A DNA stretch of 64,000 bases from Rhodocyclaceae bacterium (GTDB lineage Bacteria; Pseudomonadota; Gammaproteobacteria; Burkholderiales; Rhodocyclaceae), in contig JADJAS010000007.1 in assembly GCA_016704145.1 (NCBI GenBank), positions 1,488,001 through 1,552,000 on the forward strand. Reading direction: 5' to 3'. The notes under the pieces are model-generated. The model was not told where the DNA came from. It was given only the letters and a program-made list of their open reading frames with translations, and made no database searches. The position numbers and the translations under genes were made by a program. Numbering within the stretch: the first letter of the stretch is position 1; each line of letters opens with the position of its first letter. Of this stretch, positions 43,669 through 51,554 are shown piece by piece.

Positions 43669-44367
43669 TCAGCCGCCAAAGCGGCGCAGGCCGGGAAGGT
43701 CGAGAATGGTGATGCTGCCGTAATCGACCCGGAGATAGCCGGCGAACTGCAAGACCTTGAGGGAACGATTGACGCGCTGCCGCGAAACGCCGGTGAGGTA
43801 GCCGATCTCCTCCTGCGATACCTGCAATTGCCGGCCGAGACCGGGGTACAGCACGGGATTGAACAGCGTGGCCAGGCAGCGGGCGACGCGGGCATCGGTG
43901 TCGAGCAGGCGCTCGGATTCGAGCAGGCCGATGAATTGGCCGAGCCGTTCGTTGAGTTGAACCACGACGTAACGGTTGAAACTGATGCTGTGGTCGAGCA
44001 GCCACTGGAATGTCTCGCGGCGCATGTAGGCGACGCGAGAATCGCGCAGCGCGACCACGTCGTAGCGGCGCGGCTCGGTCTTGAGCAGCGAGCCTTCGCC
44101 AAACCAGCCGCCCGGCGCCAGGCCCGTCAGTGTGGCGGTCTTGCCGCTCTCGATGTCGGTGCTCATCTTGGCCAGGCCGTCGATCAGGCCGACCCAGTGC
44201 TCCACTGCTTCGCCCTTGCGGCAGATGAAGCCGCCTTGCGGAACTTTGCGTTCGAACACGCCGGCCTCGACGCGGGCGAACTCCGCGTCGGTCAGGTCGC
44301 TGGCCCAGCGGTAGTCGCGCAGCGCCTCGGCCAGGGTCGGCGGGTTTTTTGGGCAATTGTCGGCCAC
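43669..44367 (-). CDS. Crp/Fnr-family transcriptional regulator
   Basis: A 232-residue regulator with a cyclic-nucleotide-type sensor domain (FICRKGEAVEHWVGLIDGLAKM, GGWFGEGSLL) and a C-terminal winged helix (QVSQEEIGYLTGVSRQRVNRSLKVLQFAGYLRVDYGSITIL). I chose GTG 44367 because it gives a start close to the domain; a longer frame to 44469 would overlap the divergent ligase gene. A 9-bp inverted repeat (CAATTGTCG gccacg CGACAATTG, 44354-44377) spans the start, suggesting autoregulation and control of the divergent ligase/transporter genes. Confidence 0.82.
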   Translation of the reverse strand: MADNCPKNPPTLAEALRDYRWASDLTDAEFARVEAGVFERKVPQGGFICRKGEAVEHWVGLIDGLAKMSTDIESGKTATLTGLAPGGWFGEGSLLKTEPRRYDVVALRDSRVAYMRRETFQWLLDHSISFNRYVVVQLNERLGQFIGLLESERLLDTDARVARCLATLFNPVLYPGLGRQLQVSQEEIGYLTGVSRQRVNRSLKVLQFAGYLRVDYGSITILDLPGLRRFGG

Positions 44368-44377
44368 GCGACAATTG
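44354..44377. promoter_or_regulatory. Inverted repeat over the Crp/Fnr start, candidate operator
   Basis: CAATTGTCG, 6-base gap, CGACAATTG: perfect 9-bp arms. It overlaps the GTG start of the regulator and is about 80 bases upstream of the divergent ligase; a TACAAT box (44394-44399) reading toward the ligase lies between. Confidence 0.5.
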
Positions 44378-44456
44378 TAGGCGGATCGGGGACTACAATG
44401 ATTTGCCAATAGACCGCGCGGCCCTTGCCGCAAGCGGCCGGCAGGAGGAGATTGCG

Positions 44457-46424
44457 ATGGCGGCTGCACCGGAAGCGTCCACGACGGAGGCTTCCTCGCT
44501 CGACACCTTTCCGCGTCTGCTGGCGCACCACGCGCGCACGCTTGCCGACGCGCCGGCCATGCGCGAGAAGGACATGGGCATCTGGCAGGGCTGGACCTGG
44601 TCCCAGGTTGCGGACGAGGTGGCCGCGCTGGCCTGCGGGCTGGCGGAACTCGGCTTCAAGCGCGGCGACCGCTTGGCCATCATCGGCGACAACCGGCCGC
44701 GGCTGTACTGGTCGATGTGCGCCGCGCAGATCCTCGGTGGCGTGCCGGTGCCGTTGTATCAGGATGCCGTGGCCCAGGAAATGGTGTTCGTGCTGCTCGA
44801 CGCCGACATTCGCATCGCCATCGTCGAGGACCAGGAGCAGGTCGACAAACTGCTCGAAGTGCGCGAGCAGTGCCCGCACCTGCAACACATTCTCTACGAC
44901 GATCCGCGCGGCCTGCGCCATTACACCCAGCCGTTCCTGCACGGCATGGATGAGGTACTGGCGATGGGCCGTATCCACAACACCAACCAGCCGGACTTCA
45001 TCGTCCAGGAGATCGCCAGGGGCAAGACCGACGACGTTTCGATCATGCTTTACACCTCTGGCACGACCGGCAAGCCCAAGGGTGTCTGCCAGACGCACGC
45101 GGCATTCATCGCGGCGGCACGCGGCGGCATGGAAGTCGATCACCTTGCCGCCGACGGCAACATCCTCTCCTATTTGCCGATGGCCTGGGTCGGCGACCAT
45201 CTGTTCTCCTATGCGCAGGCGCTGCTTGCGGGCTTTACCGTCAACTGCCCGGAGTCGGCCGAGACGGTAATGATCGACATGCGCGAGATCGGCCCCAGCT
45301 ACTACTTCGCGCCGCCGCGGGTGTTCGAGAATCTGCTGACCCAAGTCATGATCCGCATGGAGGACGCCGGCCGTTTGAAGCGTGGCATGTTCCATTACTT
45401 CATGGCCGTCGCCAAACGCTGCGGCGCCGACCTGCTCGACGGTCGGCCGGTGTCGGGCGCGGACCGTTTGCTGTATGCGCTCGGCAACATCTTCGTCTAT
45501 GGCCCGCTGCGCAACGTGCTGGGCATGAGCCGCATCCGCGTTGCCTACACGGCCGGCGCGGCCATCGGCCCCGACTTGTTCAGGTTCTACCGTTCGATCG
45601 GCATCAATCTCAAGCAGTTCTACGGCCAGACCGAAACCTGCGCTTACGTCTGCCTGCAGCCTGACCGCCAGATCAAGTACGACTCGGTGGGCAAGCCGGC
45701 GCCCGGCGTCGAGATCAGGATCGCCGACAACGGCGAGATCCTGGTCAAGGGGCCGATGCTGCTCAAGGAATACTACAAGCGGCCCGACGCCACCGCCGAG
45801 TCGATCAACGCCGACGGCTACTTCATGACCGGCGATGCCGGCTTCCTCGACGACGACGGCCACCTGAAGATCATCGATCGCGCCAAGGATGTCGGCAAGC
45901 TTGCCGGCGGCGCGATGTTTGCGCCCAACTACATCGAGAACAAGCTCAAGTTCTTCCCGCACATCAAGGAGGCCGTGTGCTTCGGCCACGACCGCGACAT
46001 GGTCTGCGCCTTTATCAACATCGACATGGGCGCGGTGGGCAACTGGGCCGAGCGACGCGGCATTGCCTACGCTGGCTACACCGATCTGGCCGGCAAGTCC
46101 GAGGTCTATGAACTGATCCAGCAATGCGTCGAGGAGGTCAACGCGGAACTTGGCCGCGATGCCATGGTGGCCGACACGCAGGTGCATCGTTTCCTCGTGC
46201 TGCACAAGGAACTCGATCCGGACGACGACGAGCTGACGCGGACGAGAAAGGTCCGGCGCGGTTTCGTTGCCGAGAAATATGCGGTGCTGATCGAGGCGCT
46301 CTACGGCGGCAAGCCCAGCCAGTTCATCGAGACGGAAGTGAAGTTCGAGGACGGCCGCAAGGGCAAGGTTGCCGCCGACCTCGTTATCCGCGACGTCAGG
46401 ACGTTTGCGAAGGGAGCCGCGTGA
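44457..46424 (+). CDS. Long-chain-type acyl-CoA ligase (AMP-forming) of a Liv transporter cluster
   Basis: A 655-residue ANL-superfamily ligase. The P-loop is SIMLYTSGTTGKPKGVCQTH, followed by LSYLPMAWVGDHLFS, QFYGQTETCAYV and the YFMTGDAGFLDDDGHLKIIDR hinge block. The long FACS-like form suggests a medium/long-chain or branched/alicyclic acid rather than acetate. An AGGAGG site precedes the ATG. It ends in a 1-base overlap with the LivG-type gene, so activation and uptake are made together. Substrate not determinable from sequence. Confidence 0.88.
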   Translation: MAAAPEASTTEASSLDTFPRLLAHHARTLADAPAMREKDMGIWQGWTWSQVADEVAALACGLAELGFKRGDRLAIIGDNRPRLYWSMCAAQILGGVPVPLYQDAVAQEMVFVLLDADIRIAIVEDQEQVDKLLEVREQCPHLQHILYDDPRGLRHYTQPFLHGMDEVLAMGRIHNTNQPDFIVQEIARGKTDDVSIMLYTSGTTGKPKGVCQTHAAFIAAARGGMEVDHLAADGNILSYLPMAWVGDHLFSYAQALLAGFTVNCPESAETVMIDMREIGPSYYFAPPRVFENLLTQVMIRMEDAGRLKRGMFHYFMAVAKRCGADLLDGRPVSGADRLLYALGNIFVYGPLRNVLGMSRIRVAYTAGAAIGPDLFRFYRSIGINLKQFYGQTETCAYVCLQPDRQIKYDSVGKPAPGVEIRIADNGEILVKGPMLLKEYYKRPDATAESINADGYFMTGDAGFLDDDGHLKIIDRAKDVGKLAGGAMFAPNYIENKLKFFPHIKEAVCFGHDRDMVCAFINIDMGAVGNWAERRGIAYAGYTDLAGKSEVYELIQQCVEEVNAELGRDAMVADTQVHRFLVLHKELDPDDDELTRTRKVRRGFVAEKYAVLIEALYGGKPSQFIETEVKFEDGRKGKVAADLVIRDVRTFAKGAA

Positions 46425-47206
46425 TGGCGCGACAAATCGGCGACGTCATCCTCGACCTGAAGAACATCTCGCTGCGCTTCGGCGGCGTCAAGGCGCTGAC
46501 CGACATTTCGTTCGACGTCCGCGAGCACGAGATCCGCGCCATCATCGGCCCCAACGGCGCCGGCAAGAGTTCGATGCTCAACGTCATCAACGGCGTGTAC
46601 CGGCCGCAGGAAGGCGAAATCATCTTCCGGGGCGAGCACCGGCGCAACATGGACACCCATGCCGCCGCCGAAGCCGGCTTTGCCCGTACCTTCCAGAATA
46701 TCGCGCTGTTCAAGGGCATGACGGTGCTCGACAACCTGATGGCTGGCCGCAACCTCAAGATGAAGTCTAACTTCCTCCAGCATGCGCTCTGGTGGGGACC
46801 GGCGAAGCGCGAGGAACTGGCGCACCGGCGCAAGGTCGAGGAAGTGATCGACTTCCTCGACATCGAGCACATTCGCAAGACACCGGTCGGCCGCCTGCCC
46901 TACGGCCTGCAAAAGCGGGTCGAACTGGCGCGCGCGCTGGCGGCGGAGCCGCAGATCCTGCTGCTCGACGAGCCGATGGCCGGCATGAACGTCGAGGAAA
47001 AGCAGGACATGTGCCGCTTCATTCTCGACGTGAACGACCAACTCGGCACCACCATCGTGCTCATCGAGCATGACATGGGCGTGGTGATGGACATCTCCGA
47101 CCGCGTCGTGGTGCTCGACTACGGCAAGAAGATCGGCGACGGCGTGCCCGACGACGTCAAGAACAACCCCGAAGTGATCGCGGCCTACCTCGGCACGCAG
47201 CATTAG
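46424..47206 (+). CDS. livG: LivG-type ABC ATPase, second transporter
   Basis: A 260-residue ABC ATPase with Walker A GPNGAGKSS, LivG-type signature LPYGLQKRVELARALA, Walker B ILLLDEPMAGM and H-loop VLIEHDMGVVM. It is clearly distinct from the first LivG at 10819. The ATG overlaps the ligase stop by one base. It is in order ligase-livG-livH-livM-binding protein-livF-ligase, an arrangement seen in aromatic and alicyclic acid degraders. Confidence 0.88.
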   Translation: MARQIGDVILDLKNISLRFGGVKALTDISFDVREHEIRAIIGPNGAGKSSMLNVINGVYRPQEGEIIFRGEHRRNMDTHAAAEAGFARTFQNIALFKGMTVLDNLMAGRNLKMKSNFLQHALWWGPAKREELAHRRKVEEVIDFLDIEHIRKTPVGRLPYGLQKRVELARALAAEPQILLLDEPMAGMNVEEKQDMCRFILDVNDQLGTTIVLIEHDMGVVMDISDRVVVLDYGKKIGDGVPDDVKNNPEVIAAYLGTQH

Positions 47207-47218
47207 GAGAACGGGCAG

Positions 47219-48133
47219 ATGCAATTCTTCTTCGAAGTCCTGATCGGCGGCCTGCTCTCCGGCATCATGTACTCGCTGGTGGCGCTCGGCTTCGTGCTGA
47301 TCTTCAAGGCCTCGGGCGTGCTGAATTTCGCCCAGGGTGCCATGGTCTATTTCGCTGCGCTGTCGGTGGTCGGCTGCATGGAAAAAGGGGCGCCACTCTG
47401 GCTGGCGCTGATCCTGGCTTTTGCGATCATGACGCTGCTGGGCATCGCCACCGAGAAGTTCGTGCTGCGCAAGATGGTGAACCAGACGCCGATCGCGCTG
47501 TTTATGGCCACCATCGGCCTGTCCTTCTTCATCGAGGGGCTGGCGCCGATGCTCTGGGGCAACGAGGTACGGCCGCTGGACATCGGCATCGTCGACGAGC
47601 CGATTCCCTACATCCTCGACAGCTACAACATGGTGGTCAGCAGCTTCGACCTCTTCGCGGCAGGCGTGGCGGTCGCCTTGGTGGCCGGGCTGGCGCTGTT
47701 CTTCCAGTACACGCGCGTCGGCCGGGCGCTGCGCGCGGTGGCCGACGACCATCAGGCGGCACTCTCGATCGGCATTCCGCTGCAGCACATCTGGGCGCTG
47801 GTCTGGGCCGTGGCCGGTTTCGTGGCGCTGGTGGCCGGCATGCTCTGGGGTTCGCGCAACGGCGTGCAGTACGCACTGACTTTCACGGCCTTGAAGGCAC
47901 TGCCGGTGCTGATATTGGGAGGGTTTACGTCGGTGCCCGGCGCCATCGTCGGCGGCCTGATCATCGGCGCTTCGGAGAAACTGGCCGAGATCTACATACC
48001 GCCGGTGCTGGCCGAGGTTTTCGGCGGCAACTTCGGCGGCATCGAGAACTGGTTCCCCTACGTGCTCGCCTTGCTCTTTCTGCTCGTGCGGCCGGAAGGC
48101 CTGTTCGGCGAACGCCATATCGATCGGGTCTGA
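47219..48133 (+). CDS. livH: LivH-type ABC permease, second transporter
   Basis: A 304-residue permease with the LIFKASGVLNFAQGAMVYFAA hallmark and the coupling region GGFTSVPGAIVGGLIIGASEK. About eight membrane helices. A GGAGAACGGGC stretch precedes the ATG. It starts 12 bases after livG. A degenerate REP-like sequence (AAAGTCAG-N10-ACGCC, minus strand, 47861-47883) lies within GVQYALTF. Confidence 0.88.
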   Translation: MQFFFEVLIGGLLSGIMYSLVALGFVLIFKASGVLNFAQGAMVYFAALSVVGCMEKGAPLWLALILAFAIMTLLGIATEKFVLRKMVNQTPIALFMATIGLSFFIEGLAPMLWGNEVRPLDIGIVDEPIPYILDSYNMVVSSFDLFAAGVAVALVAGLALFFQYTRVGRALRAVADDHQAALSIGIPLQHIWALVWAVAGFVALVAGMLWGSRNGVQYALTFTALKALPVLILGGFTSVPGAIVGGLIIGASEKLAEIYIPPVLAEVFGGNFGGIENWFPYVLALLFLLVRPEGLFGERHIDRV

Positions 48134-48140
48134 CAAAGTG

Positions 48141-48205
48141 GCCCCCCACGCTCACATTCGTTCGCTGCCCCCCACGGGGGGCGTAGCCTCCCTTGGGGCG
48201 GCCCT
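48141..48205. repeat. GC-rich intergenic repeat/hairpin between livH and livM
   Basis: The spacer holds GCCCCCC-ac-GGGGGGC (48167-48182), preceded by a second GCCCCCCACG and followed by CCCTTGGGGCGGCCC. Such C/G blocks with CTCACATTCGTTCGCTG are a common dispersed intergenic type in Betaproteobacteria. It is unrelated to the AAAGTCAG family. Confidence 0.55.
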
Positions 48206-48219
48206 GCGGAAGGCTAGCC

Positions 48220-49296
48220 ATGTTCTATCGCGAAACCGGGCAATTCAAAACCAGCTACGCCGCCGACCAGCAGATCTTCCCGATCCGCCAGGACCGGATC
48301 GGCGTCGTTCTGCTGCTGATAGCGGCGTTTGTCGTAATGCCGCTGGCCGCCAGCAACTACTGGTTCAACGCCATCCTGATCCCGTTCCTGATCTTCTCGC
48401 TCGCGGCGATCGGTCTCAACATCCTGACCGGTTACGCCGGCCAGCTCTCGCTTGGTTCGGCAGCCTTCATGGCCGTGGGCGCCTATGCCGCCTACAACTT
48501 CCAGGTGCGCGTCGAGGGCATGCCGATCCTGGTGTCGTTCATGCTGGCGGGCCTTACTTCAGCGGGCGTCGGCATCCTGTTCGGGTTGCCCAGCCTGCGC
48601 ATCAAGGGGTTCTATCTGGCGGTGGCGACACTGGCCGCGCAATTTTTCATCGTCTGGTGCCTGACCAAGTTTCCCTACCTGTCGAACAATTCGTCGTCGG
48701 GCGTGATTTCGGTGCCCGGCATCGAGATCCTTGGGATCAAGTTCGACGCGCCGCAGGAGCGCTATCTGCTCGTCCTGGCCATCGTCGCGCTGTTGGCGCT
48801 GGTCGCCAAGAACATGGTTCGCTCCACGACCGGCCGCGCGTGGATGGCGGTGCGCGACATGGACGTGGCGGCGGAAGTGATCGGCATCCGCCTGATGCGC
48901 ACCAAGCTGCTCGCCTTCGCCATCAGCTCGTTCTACTGCGGCGTCGCCGGTGCGCTCTACGCATTTTGCTATCTCGGCTCGGTGGAACCCGACGGCTTCT
49001 CGCTGGACCTGTCGTTCAAGATCCTGTTCATGATCATCGTCGGCGGTGTCGGCAGCATCCTCGGCAGCTTTCTCGGCGCCGCCTTCATCCTGCTGCTGCC
49101 GATCTTCCTCGACATCTTCCTGCCCTGGCTGTCGGCCCTGCTGCAACTACCTTTCGACGGTGCCACCGTGTCGCACATCCAGCTGATGGTGTTCGGGGCG
49201 CTGATCATGTTCTTTCTGATCGTCGAGCCGCACGGATTGGCGCGCCTGTGGCAGATTGGCAAGGAAAAGCTGCGCCTGTGGCCGTTCCCGCATTAA
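48220..49296 (+). CDS. livM: LivM-type ABC permease, second transporter
   Basis: A 358-residue permease. NILTGYAGQLSLGSAAFMAVGAYAAYNF is the family signature; FKILFMIIVGGVGSILGSFLGAAFILLLP is the C-terminal coupling region. The N-terminus is about 30 residues longer than average before the first helix. I take ATG 48220, which has GGAAGG upstream; a start at 48193 would lie in the intergenic repeat. It is separated from livH by 86 bases containing the GC-rich hairpin. Confidence 0.87.
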   Translation: MFYRETGQFKTSYAADQQIFPIRQDRIGVVLLLIAAFVVMPLAASNYWFNAILIPFLIFSLAAIGLNILTGYAGQLSLGSAAFMAVGAYAAYNFQVRVEGMPILVSFMLAGLTSAGVGILFGLPSLRIKGFYLAVATLAAQFFIVWCLTKFPYLSNNSSSGVISVPGIEILGIKFDAPQERYLLVLAIVALLALVAKNMVRSTTGRAWMAVRDMDVAAEVIGIRLMRTKLLAFAISSFYCGVAGALYAFCYLGSVEPDGFSLDLSFKILFMIIVGGVGSILGSFLGAAFILLLPIFLDIFLPWLSALLQLPFDGATVSHIQLMVFGALIMFFLIVEPHGLARLWQIGKEKLRLWPFPH

Positions 49297-49339
49297 GCCG
49301 AACAATTCACAACCTGGACTTACCTAGGAGGAGACACTC

Positions 49340-50668
49340 ATGATCGCCGGACTCAAGAAACTCGTCGTTGCTTCATCCATCGCCGCCGCCCTGTTGGCCG
49401 GGGCAACGTCAACGGCCCAGGCCGCCGAGGAGCAGTTCTTCATGTTGCCTTCCTACCGCGTCGGCCCCTACGGCGCCAATGGCCAGTCCTGGTACGGCGG
49501 TTTCATCGACTACCTGAACTACGTCAACATGAAAGGCGGCATCGATGGCGTTCAGGCGACCTGGGAAGAGTGCGAGACCGAGTACAACAACGCCAAGGGC
49601 GTCGAGTGTTACGAGCGCATGAAGTCAAAGGCGCAAAAGGCGCCGGGCCCGATCCACGTCATGTCCACCGGCATTTCGTACGCCCTCGTCGACAAGGTTG
49701 CCGCCGACAAGCTGCCGCTGGCCATGATGGGCTATGGCCTGACCTCGGCGGTGGATGGCTCGGTGTTCCCGTGGTCCTTCCCGCTGGTCACCACCTACCA
49801 GATGCAGGCCTCGGCCATCGTCAAGTTCCTCAAGGACAAGAACGGCGGTAGCCTGGCCGGCAAGAAGATCGTTTTCCTCTATCACGATTCCGCTTATGGC
49901 AAGGAGCCGATTCTTGCCCTGGAAGCCGAGTCGCGCCTGAACAAGTACACACTGGTGCAGATTCCGGTAGCGCACCCGGGCAACGAGCAGGGCGCACAAT
50001 GGCAGCGCATTCGCCAGGAGCAGCCCGATTACGTGATCATGTGGGGCTGGGGCGTGATGAACATGACGGCCCTCAAGACCGCGCAAAAGATGGGTTTCCC
50101 GCGCGAGAAGATGATCGGTTCGTGGTGGGCCGGTTCCGAGGAAGACACGGTACCCGCGGGCGACGCCGCCAAGGGCTACATGTCGGCGACATGGAACGTT
50201 GCCGGCAAGGGTGTGCCGCTGATCGCCGACATCGAGAAGACGGTCTATGGCGCGGGCAAGGGCAACCTGAAGGACACCTCGAAGATCGGCACCATCCTCT
50301 ATAACCGCGGCGTGTCGGCGGCGGTGTTGTCGGTGGAGGCGATTCGCGCCGCCCAGGCCAAATATGGCAAGGCCAAGGCCATGGGTCCCGAGCAGGTGCG
50401 GTGGGGACTGGAGAACCTGAACCTCACCGAGGCGCGACTGAAGGCGCTGGGCGCCACCGGCCTGTTGCCCGAGGTGAAGACATCGTGCGATAACCACGAG
50501 GGTTCCGGCAAGGTCAAGATGCAGCAATGGGATGGCGCCAAGTGGGTGCCCCTGACCGACTGGATCGAGGGCAACAAGGCGCTGATCCATCCGCTGTTCA
50601 AGGCCGATGCTGCGAAGTACGCGAAGGAAAAAGGTATCACGCCGCGCGATTGCAGCAAGGAGAAGTGA
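49340..50668 (+). CDS. Periplasmic substrate-binding protein, second Liv-type transporter
   Basis: A 442-residue type I periplasmic binding protein. The signal peptide ends near STAQAAEEQ. It is longer than LivK and divergent: FFMLPSYRVGPYGANGQSWYGGFIDYLNYVN replaces the usual LTG start, and WEECETEYNNAKGVECYERM is typical of the subfamily found beside acyl-CoA ligases. A TAGGAGGAG ribosome site precedes the ATG. The ligand is probably an organic acid activated by one of the two ligases of the cluster. Confidence 0.85.
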   Translation: MIAGLKKLVVASSIAAALLAGATSTAQAAEEQFFMLPSYRVGPYGANGQSWYGGFIDYLNYVNMKGGIDGVQATWEECETEYNNAKGVECYERMKSKAQKAPGPIHVMSTGISYALVDKVAADKLPLAMMGYGLTSAVDGSVFPWSFPLVTTYQMQASAIVKFLKDKNGGSLAGKKIVFLYHDSAYGKEPILALEAESRLNKYTLVQIPVAHPGNEQGAQWQRIRQEQPDYVIMWGWGVMNMTALKTAQKMGFPREKMIGSWWAGSEEDTVPAGDAAKGYMSATWNVAGKGVPLIADIEKTVYGAGKGNLKDTSKIGTILYNRGVSAAVLSVEAIRAAQAKYGKAKAMGPEQVRWGLENLNLTEARLKALGATGLLPEVKTSCDNHEGSGKVKMQQWDGAKWVPLTDWIEGNKALIHPLFKADAAKYAKEKGITPRDCSKEK

Positions 50669-50672
50669 CCCG

Positions 50673-50730
50673 AAAGTCAGCCGTGGCGGCGCGCCGACCC
50701 GCTGGGTGGCGCCTCGCCAAGGCTGACTTT
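50673..50730. repeat. REPIN-like inverted pair of REP-like repeats between binding protein and livF
   Basis: A plus copy (AAAGTCAGCC GTGGCGGC..., 50673-50697) faces a minus copy (AAAGTCAGCC TTGGCGAGG..., 50706-50730). The two heads can pair to close a hairpin across 58 bases. It fills most of the 82-base spacer and may act as an mRNA stabiliser or partial terminator after the binding-protein gene. Confidence 0.75.
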
Positions 50731-50750
50731 GCATCGTCGAGCGAGCGGAC

Positions 50751-51554
50751 ATGAGCGCCTATCTCAGCATCAACAACATCGAAGTCATCTACGACCACGT
50801 CATCCTGGTCCTGAAGGGGGTTTCGCTCGAACTGCCGAAGGGCAGGATCGTCGCCCTGCTCGGCGCCAACGGCGCCGGCAAGACGACGACACTCAAGGCC
50901 ATCTCGAACCTGTTGCGCGCCGAGCGCGGCGAGGTGACCAAGGGCAGCATCGAGTTCGAGGGCAAGCGTGTCGACCAGTTGACGCCCAACGATCTCGTGC
51001 GTGGCGGCATCATCCAGGTGATGGAGGGCCGCCATTGCTTCGCGCACCTGACGGTCGAGGAAAACCTGCTGACGGGCGCCTACACGCGCAAGCAGTCGCG
51101 CTCCGAACTGAAGCAGAACCTGGAGAAGGTGTATGCCTACTTCCCGCGCCTCAAGCAGCGGCGCGGCTCCCAGTCCGGCTACACCTCGGGCGGCGAGCAG
51201 CAGATGACCGCGATCGGCCGCGCGCTGATGGCCAATCCGCGGACCATCCTGCTCGACGAGCCGTCGATGGGCCTGGCGCCGCAGATCGTCGAGGAAATCT
51301 TCGAGATCGTGCGCGACCTCAATCAGCGCGAGAAGGTGAGCTTCCTGCTCGCCGAGCAGAACACCATGGTCGCGCTGCGCTATGCCGATTTCGGCTATAT
51401 CCTCGAAAACGGCCGCGTGGTCATGGAAGGCGAAGCGGCCGAACTGCGCGACAACGAGGACGTCAAGGAGTTCTATCTCGGCCTGTCGTCGCACGGCCGC
51501 AAGAGCTTTCGCGACGTCAAGCATTACCGCCGACGAAAGCGGTGGCTCGCATGA
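50751..51554 (+). CDS. livF: LivF-type ABC ATPase, second transporter
   Basis: A 267-residue ABC ATPase with Walker A GANGAGKTT, signature TSGGEQQMTAIGRAL and Walker B ILLDEPSMGLAP. The C-terminus carries a basic tail (RKSFRDVKHYRRRKRWLA) longer than in the first LivF. It overlaps the next ligase gene by 4 bases. The REPIN-like pair lies directly upstream. Confidence 0.88.
   Translation: MSAYLSINNIEVIYDHVILVLKGVSLELPKGRIVALLGANGAGKTTTLKAISNLLRAERGEVTKGSIEFEGKRVDQLTPNDLVRGGIIQVMEGRHCFAHLTVEENLLTGAYTRKQSRSELKQNLEKVYAYFPRLKQRRGSQSGYTSGGEQQMTAIGRALMANPRTILLDEPSMGLAPQIVEEIFEIVRDLNQREKVSFLLAEQNTMVALRYADFGYILENGRVVMEGEAAELRDNEDVKEFYLGLSSHGRKSFRDVKHYRRRKRWLA

Noticed and set aside
44292..46205. A 637-codon minus-strand frame opposite the acyl-CoA ligase
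   Set aside because: Composition is that of an antisense shadow and it overlaps a well-supported ligase; no domain is recognisable.
47861..47883. Possible further REP-like copy in the second livH (minus strand)
   Set aside because: Same reasoning: head and tail match at the right spacing but no internal hairpin, and the protein region is well conserved.
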